Of a stretch of 45,186 bases of DNA, positions 30,701 to 39,051 are shown piece by piece. How positions within the stretch are numbered: position 1 is the stretch's first letter; each line of letters opens with the position of its first letter. The stretch lies in contig VGOB01000007.1 in NCBI GenBank assembly GCA_016865935.1, positions 1-45,186 on the forward strand. The letters are read 5' to 3'. Both the position numbers and the translations under genes were made by a program. The notes under the pieces are model-generated. The model ran no database searches, was not told the origin of the DNA, and saw only the letters and a list, made by a program, of their open reading frames with translations. This stretch comes from Chloroflexota bacterium (GTDB lineage Bacteria; Chloroflexota; Anaerolineae; UBA4142).

Positions 30701-31182
30701 ACGAGATCGGCGCGGCGATTATAGTACGGCATCCGCATCCCTCGAATTTTCAACTCGCGGACGGCGAGAAAACGATTATTAGGTTTGCCATTCGTTGTGC
30801 CGTTGCGAAAATCAATCACGCAAGCGCGCACGTGTTGCAGTTCGCCGTGAGCATCTTGATAACTGACGGGCACCCCATCGCGAATGTAATTGTAGAATTC
30901 TCGATTGTGTTGGACGAGGGAGCGCGCGAAATCAACTTGCGTGAGTAATTGAATGGCTTGGTCAATCGCCGAGGGAGGAAGTGCAGGGTTTAATCGTTCC
31001 AAAGCGGCGCGCAAATCGCGCACCAAGACGACCTCACGTTCGTTCGCGCGACCGAGCGTGCCGTTGGGTCCGAACGTTTCGTCGTTGAACGCATAGATGT
31101 TTTCCCAACCCAGTTGATCGTGTAGATGGTTGGCGAAAGTTTCTTGAACGAGACGGTCTTCGCTGTTGATGTCGGTAATCAT
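27748..31182 (-). CDS. hsdR: Type I restriction endonuclease R subunit
   Basis: Nuclease region (YNRRADLVCFVNGLPLVFIELK), FWHTQGSGKSYSM, VMSDEAHRTQ, FIGFTGTPLF. Confidence 0.93.
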   Translation of the reverse strand: MITDINSEDRLVQETFANHLHDQLGWENIYAFNDETFGPNGTLGRANEREVVLVRDLRAALERLNPALPPSAIDQAIQLLTQVDFARSLVQHNREFYNYIRDGVPVSYQDAHGELQHVRACVIDFRNGTTNGKPNNRFLAVRELKIRGMRMPYYNRRADLVCFVNGLPLVFIELKAVYRNIREGFDNNLTDYLSDTSIAHAFHHNAFLVVSNGDHARYGSITSQWEHFAEWKRNDEKEPGRVDAEVLLNGMLAPDRLLDLVENFILFDDSKPGGTRKIVARNHQVLGVNNAIASVKRQEELKKQFPVEKRLQYRLAKPPPKSRGKPERHDTELPLVERVHPDLGRLGVFWHTQGSGKSYSMAFFAEKVRRIVPGNFTFLLMTDREDLDDQIWRTFVGCGIADDKTPRAESGHDLARLLKENHRFIFSLIHKFNQRVSLEEPYSRREDIIVMSDEAHRTQAGKFARNMRLALPNASFIGFTGTPLFKFDHLTRRIFGDYVSRYDFKRSEEDASTVKLIYENRGEKLKVARPDLNDRIAKKIEEGKLDADQVASLDRLLGKDYEVITADERLEKIADDFVAHCSSRWESGKSMLVCIDKITCGRMYNFILPRWKSKIAQVVAEIPQKEADLAAATNDEERERIGKELDALRSQADWMASTIIEIIISEGQNEVRDFKKWNVDIIPHRYRMKRGFETPDGKRVDVETAFKDPKHPFRIAIVCAMWLTGFDVECLSTLYIDKPMKAHTLMQAIARANRVFPGKDCGVIVDYNGMLKSLREALAQYALGDGEYTGNEKGTRDARGGYTTGGGIIAPIEELLRSLDQAIDVAENHLRGLGFEPSRLIGAQGFDRIEAMRDATEALCTSDEAKRRFEIMVREVLARFRALAMDPNVFTYAERRDNLEAIYQKLNERRDMADVTAILKEIHKIVNEAIRTQSTGGDQANGHTVDLSQIDFAKLREEFAKRVHRKHIALQDIRDVVEAKLQQMLARNPMRMDYYKRYQQIIAEYNREKDRATVEDTFTKLTELAQELDAEQQRAAREGLSDDELALFDLLYKDKLSQADREKLKQASQSLLASLKELVKPMPYWTQNTQTQAEVESRILDWLYQKLPMPPFTEAETQPLAKKIYDFVWQRSASGNVFELAVAG

Positions 31183-31198
31183 TGGACAGACATTCCGT

Positions 31199-31227
31199 TT
31201 GACACGCAGCAAATTCTAGGATATAGT
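31199..31227 (+). promoter_or_regulatory. Consensus-like promoter for the HEPN-MNT operon
   Basis: TTGACA-N17-TATAGT; ATG at 31236 lies about 2 nt from the predicted TSS. Confidence 0.6.
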
Positions 31228-31235
31228 TACAAGCG

Positions 31236-31619
31236 ATGAAGCCCCAAACGCAACAATGGCTGGATATGGCTCACTATGATTTGCGCGCGGCGAAGCACAA
31301 CTTTGATACGCGCACGTATCTGTATGTCATTTTTCTCTGCCATCTGACGATTGAAAAATTGCTCAAAGGTTGCATCACAGAATTTACTGAGGATTTTCCG
31401 CCGCCGATTCACGACCTGAATAAACTTGTCCGCCTTGCTAAACTGACGCTGCCCGATGAGATGACACGCTTTGTATCGGAAATGTCCCAGAAAAGCGTTC
31501 CCGCGCGTTACCCGCAAACGCTGAATGCTTACAATCGCAAAGACGCGGAAGATTGCCTGAAACAAACACGCCGAGTCGCCAAATGGCTAGAAGCCAAACT
31601 GAAATCAAACGCCTTGTAA
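31236..31619 (+). CDS. HEPN domain protein
   Basis: WLDMAHYDLRAAKHNF..YLYVIFLCHLTIEKLLKGCI..PPIHDLNKL..ARYPQ; typical HEPN pattern. Confidence 0.82.
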   Translation: MKPQTQQWLDMAHYDLRAAKHNFDTRTYLYVIFLCHLTIEKLLKGCITEFTEDFPPPIHDLNKLVRLAKLTLPDEMTRFVSEMSQKSVPARYPQTLNAYNRKDAEDCLKQTRRVAKWLEAKLKSNAL

Positions 31620-31942
31620 AACAATATGTGAACGCGCTTGAACCGACCATCAACGTGGATCGGATTATTCTGTATGGCTCGCATGCGAATGGACGCCCGC
31701 ATCGCTGGAGCGATATTGATCTGGCGATTGTCTCGCGTGACTTTGCCAAGAAATCCGTGTGGCAACGTCAAGGTATTTTGGGCAATGCGCTGAAAAATAG
31801 CGACGCAATGATTGAGGCACTGGGCTATAGCATTGCCGAATACAATCACGCCATCCCGCAAACTTTTCTTGGCGAAATCAAGCGCACGGGCAAGGTTGTT
31901 TACACACGGCGCAAACGCAGAACAGCGACTGCACGACGATAG
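31583..31942 (+). CDS. Minimal nucleotidyltransferase (MNT)
   Basis: IILYGSHANGRPHRWSDIDLAIVS (GS-x10-DxD). Confidence 0.85.
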   Translation: MARSQTEIKRLVKQYVNALEPTINVDRIILYGSHANGRPHRWSDIDLAIVSRDFAKKSVWQRQGILGNALKNSDAMIEALGYSIAEYNHAIPQTFLGEIKRTGKVVYTRRKRRTATARR

Positions 31943-31949
31943 TTCTTCA

Positions 31950-31984
31950 GACCTTCGAGGTTTCCAAAACCTCGAAGGTCTTTT
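31950..31984 (+). terminator. Terminator hairpin after HEPN-MNT
   Basis: GACCTTCGAGGTTT-CCA-AAACCTCGAAGGTC-TTTT. Confidence 0.65.
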
Positions 31985-31990
31985 GTTTAT

Positions 31991-33226
31991 TCACACCGCA
32001 ATCTCTCCGCTCATCAAACGCGGAAGTAAAAGGTCACGCGCGGCGCGGAGTTTGACCTCTTGTTTTTTTAGAACACGCACTTGTCTAAAAGTATCGTAAG
32101 CAAATTCGCTGAACGATTCTAACAAAGAATGAGTTGGCACAAGAATATCCATTTCCCGAAATGTGGATTTGGATATTTCTTTATAGGTGCTTCCAACTGC
32201 TCGACCAAGTATTTCTTCTCTCCGATTCATCAGGTTGTGAAGCAGATACATTCGCAAATTTTCTTCTTTGGGAATGACCGAAATAAAACCCTGATTCGTG
32301 CAAACTACGCGGTCAACTAAACCAAAGAAGCCGATGGAAGCACGGCTTGTCATCAAGATAGTTTCAGGCGGTACCATCTTTGCCGAACTATTTTTGAGAC
32401 CTGCTTCGGTAATTTTCTTTTCAGAATCGAGCAATGCAAGACAATTGTTCCGCGTGATGTCTGTTGGCACGACCCAAGTAATATCGCCATCTTCCCAAAA
32501 TTCTGGTCGAGATGTTGAGGGTGTTCCACCACCAACACTTTCGCAAACATCGCGCATTTTCTTTTTAGCCCATCCCTCTGGCACACCCTTCACGATTCGC
32601 GTGTGCTCATAGCCAGGAAAACGCAAACGCACAAACCACTCGCGGTACAGTTGCCGCGCCGATTCTTCGAGCAACGTCATCCGTCGTCGGTTGTTTTCGA
32701 TGAGGTCGTCGTAGGCGGAGAGGACAGACGCGATTTTTTCTTGAACGCCAAAATCAGGATAACGAACAGGAATGGCTTGAATGATAGTCGAATTGAGATT
32801 GAGCATAGTTGAACCGACGGCGTGTTGCTCAATCCAAGCGACAATATTCGGCTGATCAAGATAGTGATACAAAAATTTCGGGTGCAGTCCAACTCCAGAG
32901 AGTTCAATTTTTATGCAACCACTTCCGCAGAGCGCACCTTCCTCAATTTCGGTGATAAATGCTCTCTTGTTGATCGCGCCCCGCCTCGGCATCACAATAG
33001 TTCCTAGCTTTACTTTATGCCGCTTTAATCGGTTTGCCGCTTCTTCTGAAACCCTTGCGACCGAGTCAAGTTTGATGCGTCCATCCTCAATGTCCTGTGG
33101 CATTATGAATGGAACACCTTCATCCTGATATTCTGACTGATGAAGTTGAGAACCAAAGGGTCCCGTCTGAATGAGTCCACCAAACTCTTCGCAGATTGCG
33201 CCGAGTTTTTTGTCACTCCACTTCAT
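31991..33226 (-). CDS. hsdS: Type I restriction-modification specificity subunit
   Basis: Two TRD/conserved-helix halves (..LSAYDDLIENNRRRMTLLEESARQLYREWFV; VLKKQEVKLRAARDLLLPRLMSGEI). Confidence 0.92.
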   Translation of the reverse strand: MKWSDKKLGAICEEFGGLIQTGPFGSQLHQSEYQDEGVPFIMPQDIEDGRIKLDSVARVSEEAANRLKRHKVKLGTIVMPRRGAINKRAFITEIEEGALCGSGCIKIELSGVGLHPKFLYHYLDQPNIVAWIEQHAVGSTMLNLNSTIIQAIPVRYPDFGVQEKIASVLSAYDDLIENNRRRMTLLEESARQLYREWFVRLRFPGYEHTRIVKGVPEGWAKKKMRDVCESVGGGTPSTSRPEFWEDGDITWVVPTDITRNNCLALLDSEKKITEAGLKNSSAKMVPPETILMTSRASIGFFGLVDRVVCTNQGFISVIPKEENLRMYLLHNLMNRREEILGRAVGSTYKEISKSTFREMDILVPTHSLLESFSEFAYDTFRQVRVLKKQEVKLRAARDLLLPRLMSGEIAV

Positions 33227-35394
33227 ACGAGTTCCTCAAAGTTCTCATGAATCTTTGACGCAAGTTCAATCGCTTCCTTGTCCAAGTCGTCAAGTTCAGT
33301 GTGAATGTCGCGCAACGTCGCTTCAAAATCAAAATCGTCATCTTCCTCTTGCGGCGCAACCCCCACGTATCGCCCTGGCGTCAAACTCCAATCTGCTTTT
33401 TCAATTTGCTTGCGGTCAACCACCTTGACCAAGCCATCCACGTTTTGCAATTCCGCTTTGGGGAAACGGTCTTGCAACCAAACGACCTGGCGGAAAAAAT
33501 AGGTCGCTTGTTTGAGTTGCTCAACTGCCGCTTTGCGTTCCTCGTCCAATTGCTTCACCAACTTGCTCACCGCGCGACGGTCGTATGCTGCGAGGAGCGC
33601 AGTCGTGTCCGCGTCCACGTTGCCATTGGTGGATTGCTTGGCGTTTTCGGCACTCGCATTGACAAACACTTCGTTGAGCAAATCCGCCGCACGCGACGCC
33701 AGTTTGTAGAGCAAGTCAATTTGCTTGACGAGTCCCTTGATTTCTTCGGCGAGCGGCTCGAACTTTTTGCGCGCGGCGCGTTGCGCCTCGTTCGTCGCAG
33801 GCAATGCTTGCTCGTACTTGTTCCGAAAAGTTTCAAGACCACCCAGCAAGCGCGAACGGTCCGCTTGATACGGCGCGAGCGCATCGCGCAATTCTGCCGC
33901 CGCGTCCGTCGCCAATTTTGTTTTATCGGCATCAACTTTTTCCAACTTGGCGATAGCTTGCACGCCCGCATCGAATCGTTCGCACAAAGTATTGACCGTC
34001 GCATCAAACGCATCGAGCATCGCAGGCACTGCCGCGCTTTCGGCGCACACCGATTCAACGTACTGCTTGACCAGACCCAGGAAACGATCGGGCTGATCGC
34101 GATAAAGCCAAACAATCGCAGCGATGTTGGCGAGGTGTTCGGGCGAGAAATCGTTGATCTTGCGCGTCACCTTGCGATAGACATTGCGCGCATCGATCAT
34201 CAACACCTTGTCACGCCGCGCTTTCGGTTTGCCGCGATCAAAGAACCACAATTCGCACGGCACGCTCCGCGTGTAAAAGAAATTCGAGCGAATGGCGACC
34301 ATCACATCCACATCGCCCGTCTCGACCATCTTTTGGCGCACTTCTTTTTCGCCGTGTCCCGCGCTCGATGCCTGGGACGACATCACAAAACCCGCGCGTC
34401 CTTTTTCGTTCAAGTAACTGTAGAAATAGGAAATCCACAAATAGTTTCCGTTCGAGACGCGCTTGTTTTTGTTCACGCCAGGCAAACCGAACGGCAGACG
34501 CGGATCAGTCTTGATGCGCTCGGCGTCCACCAAGTCCACGTTGAACGGTGGATTCGCCATCACGAAATCGCACTTGCCAACCTGGGCTAGGTCGAAATCA
34601 TAGTACGTGATCGCTTCGGCGATTTTTCCTTCGAGTCCGTGCACCGCCAAATTCATTTTGGCGATGCGAATCGTGTCGCGGTTTTTCTCCTGCCCATAAA
34701 ATACGACCTTACGCATCGTGTCATCGCCCGCGCGTTCGATAAAATGACTCGATTGCACAAACATTCCGCCAGAGCCGCACGCTGGGTCAAGGACGATGCC
34801 GTGATTCGGTTCGATCACATTGACAATCGTTTGCACGAGCGATGACGGCGTAAAGAACTCGCCGTTGTCGTGCGCCTTTTGCACCGAAAACTTTGCTAGG
34901 AAATATTCGTAGATGCGTCCAAAGACATCGCCCGTCGCTTGCTTGATCTGCTCGCTGTTGAAAAGCCGCAACAAGTCTTCGAGAACTTTCGGTTCAAAGA
35001 TGCCATAGTCTTTGGGCAGAACACCTTTCAACGGCTCGAATTCATTTTCGATTGCCGTCATCGTTTCGGTGATCAACTTGGGCAAATCTTTCGTCGTCGC
35101 GGCGTCTTGCATAATGTTGTCGTAACGCGCCTTCTCTGGCAACCACAATGCGCGGCGACGAATATAATCCGCTTTGACGATAGGACGCTTGGGGATTTTG
35201 CCGCTGGCTTGCTCAGTTTGAATCTCACGCGTCGCGGCATCAAAACGATTTGCCGCGTGGCGCAAAAAGATGGCACCCAGCACGGGCATAAAATAATCGC
35301 TGGAGGTCAACTTGGAATTGGCGCGTAGTTGGTCCGCCGCTTCCCAGAGATCGTTTTCTAGTTTTTCAATGTCGTGGAGAGGGTTATGATTCAT
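33223..35394 (-). CDS. hsdM: Type I restriction-modification methyltransferase subunit
   Basis: GIVLDPACGSGGMFVQS SAM motif and FVMANPPFNVD; ATGA overlap with hsdS. Confidence 0.93.
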   Translation of the reverse strand: MNHNPLHDIEKLENDLWEAADQLRANSKLTSSDYFMPVLGAIFLRHAANRFDAATREIQTEQASGKIPKRPIVKADYIRRRALWLPEKARYDNIMQDAATTKDLPKLITETMTAIENEFEPLKGVLPKDYGIFEPKVLEDLLRLFNSEQIKQATGDVFGRIYEYFLAKFSVQKAHDNGEFFTPSSLVQTIVNVIEPNHGIVLDPACGSGGMFVQSSHFIERAGDDTMRKVVFYGQEKNRDTIRIAKMNLAVHGLEGKIAEAITYYDFDLAQVGKCDFVMANPPFNVDLVDAERIKTDPRLPFGLPGVNKNKRVSNGNYLWISYFYSYLNEKGRAGFVMSSQASSAGHGEKEVRQKMVETGDVDVMVAIRSNFFYTRSVPCELWFFDRGKPKARRDKVLMIDARNVYRKVTRKINDFSPEHLANIAAIVWLYRDQPDRFLGLVKQYVESVCAESAAVPAMLDAFDATVNTLCERFDAGVQAIAKLEKVDADKTKLATDAAAELRDALAPYQADRSRLLGGLETFRNKYEQALPATNEAQRAARKKFEPLAEEIKGLVKQIDLLYKLASRAADLLNEVFVNASAENAKQSTNGNVDADTTALLAAYDRRAVSKLVKQLDEERKAAVEQLKQATYFFRQVVWLQDRFPKAELQNVDGLVKVVDRKQIEKADWSLTPGRYVGVAPQEEDDDFDFEATLRDIHTELDDLDKEAIELASKIHENFEELV

Positions 35395-35407
35395 AGGAAA
35401 TAGATAA

Positions 35408-35436
35408 GCCCGCCCTGGTCGTTGACCAGAGCGGGC
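35408..35436 (-). terminator. Hairpin between T4CP-like gene and hsdM
   Basis: GCCCGCCCTGGTC-GTT-GACCAGAGCGGGC (one mismatch). Confidence 0.5.
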
Positions 35437-35523
35437 GACAACGCGCACTCTCAATCGCCTCAGGTGGTCAACGCAACTTGAGCCGTTCCTGATTCGTTCT
35501 GATTATATCCCAATTTGCACGGC

Positions 35524-36903
35524 TTAACAAGATTCCCGAACAGCCGATTCGTCTCTATACCACTTGTGAATGAACGGCGTGCGCTCTGATCTGACGTCAT
35601 TTACGGGTCGAGCGCATGACTTGACGCGAGACAGGATTCGTTCCACGGCGCGTCGATCAGTTTTGAGTGGCGGCGCGGCTGTAATCCGCTCGACCAGTAT
35701 GTTCTGACTCTCCGTGAGGGAGCGAACGTAGCATGCGTGGTAGGGCAAATCGACGAGGTCGCGGGCTGACACGCACTCACCCAGTGTGTCACACAGCACT
35801 TGGGCATCATACCCCGTTGGGCAGAAGACAAAAAGGTTCGTCGCGTTCTCAAGAAGTGCTTGCGGCAATCCTGGTCCCTTGGTTTCTGGGCGACTGACGA
35901 AATCATAAGGCAGGATGTAACTCGCTCCACGTCTTTGGAGTTCCACAAGGAATTCCGGATCATCGAGATACGGAATCTGCAGATTGCCATTGACCGCGAC
36001 GACGAGTGGAGTCGGTAGAACCCCTGAGGTGGCTTGCCGTTCCATCACCAGCAAGTTGACTCGATCCGCCAAAAGCGCGGCAAGCCAGCGCCGCATTTCG
36101 GGCAGGAGCGCCATCCCGCTGGCGTTGAGCAGGGTGACGCGCGCGGGCTCGAGCCACGCGCGTGGATCGACGGTCGAGGTGGACTGACCGAGAACGTTCG
36201 CGGCGCTGTCCGCAACGAGCGTGTGCAAGGGAGTGATGAGAGTTGCCATCAAGTCCAGATCGGCGAACACTTCCAGAGATTCCAGGTCCCCATTCCCCCA
36301 TCTGGTCAGGTCAGAAGCACCCAAGAACTTGAGAATCCGGCGACGGAAATCAGCCGATTCAAAGAGCGCGGGAACATCCAAGAGTGTGAATTGCGGCTCC
36401 TTTCTTTCGACCAAGACTCGATTCGCGGCGATGAAAATTCGGACCGCTGCGCTGAGCGCCTCGGCTGCGTGTGGGTTCCAGTACTTGCCCCACAACCCAG
36501 CCGCCGTGCGCGCAAGGTTCGCGAAAATAAAATCCGCATCGTCACCGTGACTCACATCGAGCAGATTCCAACCCGGGATGTGTGATTCATTGCTCAAATC
36601 AATCAAGCAGACATCCTCGGCGCGCTTGCGCGGAATATGCGCGAGGAGATGGGGCACCAAATCGCCTTCCATGTCGATGACGACGAGTGCCGCGCCATTT
36701 TGCATCGCGGCGTACGCCAGATGCCCGCTGAGCGTGGTCTTGCCGGTCCCCGCCCGACCGACGAGCACCGAGTGACCGCGCAGTTGATCTGGGGAAAGCC
36801 GAAAAGGCGACTGCTTGTTGCCCCGAACGACGAAGCCAACAGTCGCATCCTTTGACATCTTGCGCCATTTCGATAGAAACGGCATCTTGAAAATCGATCT
36901 CAC
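35524..36903 (-). CDS. VirD4/TraD-like ATPase paralog with altered Walker B
   Basis: AGGAGG RBS before GTG; GRAGTGKTT Walker A; aligns with the 39026-42097 product, with VVAVNGNLQIP in place of VIVVIDEFQSIP. Confidence 0.7.
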   Translation of the reverse strand: MRSIFKMPFLSKWRKMSKDATVGFVVRGNKQSPFRLSPDQLRGHSVLVGRAGTGKTTLSGHLAYAAMQNGAALVVIDMEGDLVPHLLAHIPRKRAEDVCLIDLSNESHIPGWNLLDVSHGDDADFIFANLARTAAGLWGKYWNPHAAEALSAAVRIFIAANRVLVERKEPQFTLLDVPALFESADFRRRILKFLGASDLTRWGNGDLESLEVFADLDLMATLITPLHTLVADSAANVLGQSTSTVDPRAWLEPARVTLLNASGMALLPEMRRWLAALLADRVNLLVMERQATSGVLPTPLVVAVNGNLQIPYLDDPEFLVELQRRGASYILPYDFVSRPETKGPGLPQALLENATNLFVFCPTGYDAQVLCDTLGECVSARDLVDLPYHACYVRSLTESQNILVERITAAPPLKTDRRAVERILSRVKSCARPVNDVRSERTPFIHKWYRDESAVRESC

Positions 36904-37101
36904 AGTTTCCTCCTTTGGGAATTTGAATGGGTTGGTTTTTTCTCATTCACTCCAACCGATTGTTGATCAACGCAATGTGGATTCATTGCGCCGACAGAAT
37001 ATTGTCCTCCACAGAAACGATTACGACCACGACGATTTGGCTCTGCGATTTCTGCGTCTGTGGTTGAATTGGGTTGTGGCGGGAAGCCACACGCTGATCT
37101 T

Positions 37102-39051
37102 TCAGCGCGATTTGTCGGTGAAACATTCAAAGCAACAGGCCTTGGGACTCTTCGCCGCGCGTTCTGAACGCGCGACATCTCCGCGCAACCAGATCGGCGC
37201 GTCGACGCCACTCGCCGTGAGGCGATCAAACGTCGTGACGAAAATCGGAAAGCGGACTTTTTCTTCAAGCGCCGCACGTCGCCACGCTTCCGCGCGCTCC
37301 CAGCTGTTGGTCACGACGAGCAGGCGCAAGAACTCGATCCCTTCGCTGCGAAGAACGTTCGAGTTGATGCAGGCGTCGTATTCCGACAACTTGCCGCGAA
37401 ACCGCGCGAGCGGCGAGCGGCTGCGATCAATTTCGAGCGCGAACTCGTACCGCTTTTTGCCAGCGATGTACGCGCCGCGCCCATCCGGGAGAAAACTGTG
37501 CCAGCGCGGGCCTGCCTCGTAATACAAACGACCCTCCAATTCGGAAAGCCAGGTCAGCCGATGATGGCGTTCGCGCGCAACCTCTGCCAGACGGAGAAAG
37601 AATTCGTTTTCGGCTTTCGTGTGTTCCAGATGCCGCACCATCTCGCTAAAGCCGCCCGCCCAGCCGCGCGCTCGCGCGTATCGGCGCACGGCGTTCCCAA
37701 ACCCGGCAACCAGCGCGAGATACTGTTGTCCCTTGGGCGCGACGAGATAACGCGACTCGTGCGGCTCGATCAGTTTCAACCGGGACATCTCTGCAAGCGC
37801 CGGGCGCACCCAGCGTAATGTGCCCCTGAGCAAGAGAGTCAGTTCCTCGCGTGTCAGCAAAGGATGCGCGGCAATCTCGTCCAGAAGTCGTTTGGCGAGC
37901 GGAGTCAGATTGAGCGAGATCTGCGCGAGTTCACTCAAACTTAGCGCGCCTTCAATCTTCTTTTCATCGTTTTGGACTCCTTGTTCAATGCGAGATAATT
38001 CTGGCGTAATTACGCCGTTATTCTTTTCGGCGTGCGTATTCTTGGTCCTTGTCTCACCAAGCGGCATCTTGCGCCATGGGACTTGATCGGGCAACGGAGT
38101 CCTTGACCCTTCCGTGTCGAACAAAAGCGCGGTGCGGTGTCCTGATATTGTCGAGTACCAGATCGGGCTCGCGCGGTCATTCCGCAGCGATAACATCGCG
38201 CGGACGGTGGTGAGGTAGGCGCGCGGCATCGGTAGTTGGCGCGAAAGAGCGGCTGAACGGAGAATCGAGTAGTATTCCTGGAGACGCAGTTCGTCTTGCG
38301 CGATGACCAAGAGCACGGGGAAAAGCGCTTCCCTCCCCTTGCCCCAGTAGCGCGGATCGTCCTGCGCCGCGACGAATTGCGCAAAGCGCTCACGGACACC
38401 CTCCACCGGCGCGCGGTTCAGATCGAACTCGACGACGACGAAAGCCCAACCTCCATCCTTCGACTGCGTTGCACTCCGCTCAGGACTACGTTGCATAATC
38501 GCAGCGCCGTGGAATGGAATCCAAACCGCACTTCGTTTCGTGCTGAAGAGCTTGCCCACCTCGACATCCCAGGTCACTGCCTGCCAGAGTCCTGTGTTAT
38601 TCGGCGATGCATTGGCGGCAACGTCTTTCGCGGTGGGATTACTCGTTTGCCTGCCCGAACGGTTTCGGTTCATCGGACGTTTCGGCTTGGGAGGAGAGAG
38701 CCACAGAAACAGGGTTCGCACCTGAAAGACGCGCTCCAGCGTGACGACGAGCCGATTCAGCCGTTCCGTGGATAAGCGAGACTGCGCGGCAACATCGCTG
38801 AAGGGAATTCCCGCCTGCTGCGCCAATTCCTCCAGCCCCGCGTGTGTTGGCGCGTAGATCGCGCGTGCATGCATCCCTGGCTGCCGCGCATTCGCCTGCC
38901 AGATCAGTCCGCGCTTTCGCAGTTCACGCAATCCATACCGCACGCCAGCCGATGAAACGTGGAGCAGCAATTCCAACTGCCGTCGGGAAAGGAGCGGATG
39001 CTCGCACAACGCTTTCAGGATTGCATCACGGATTCGCGATCGCTTCTTCAT
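37102..39051 (-). CDS. Replication-relaxation-like protein with internally duplicated wHTH and nuclease-like modules
   Basis: Two wHTH units (AILKALCEHPLLSRRQLELLL.., LLDEIAAHPLLTREELTLLL..) and two ExD-containing C-modules. Confidence 0.6.
   Translation of the reverse strand: MKKRSRIRDAILKALCEHPLLSRRQLELLLHVSSAGVRYGLRELRKRGLIWQANARQPGMHARAIYAPTHAGLEELAQQAGIPFSDVAAQSRLSTERLNRLVVTLERVFQVRTLFLWLSPPKPKRPMNRNRSGRQTSNPTAKDVAANASPNNTGLWQAVTWDVEVGKLFSTKRSAVWIPFHGAAIMQRSPERSATQSKDGGWAFVVVEFDLNRAPVEGVRERFAQFVAAQDDPRYWGKGREALFPVLLVIAQDELRLQEYYSILRSAALSRQLPMPRAYLTTVRAMLSLRNDRASPIWYSTISGHRTALLFDTEGSRTPLPDQVPWRKMPLGETRTKNTHAEKNNGVITPELSRIEQGVQNDEKKIEGALSLSELAQISLNLTPLAKRLLDEIAAHPLLTREELTLLLRGTLRWVRPALAEMSRLKLIEPHESRYLVAPKGQQYLALVAGFGNAVRRYARARGWAGGFSEMVRHLEHTKAENEFFLRLAEVARERHHRLTWLSELEGRLYYEAGPRWHSFLPDGRGAYIAGKKRYEFALEIDRSRSPLARFRGKLSEYDACINSNVLRSEGIEFLRLLVVTNSWERAEAWRRAALEEKVRFPIFVTTFDRLTASGVDAPIWLRGDVARSERAAKSPKACCFECFTDKSR

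Noticed and set aside
33301-34590. 429-aa plus-strand ORF
   Set aside because: Antisense shadow of hsdM in GC-biased sequence.
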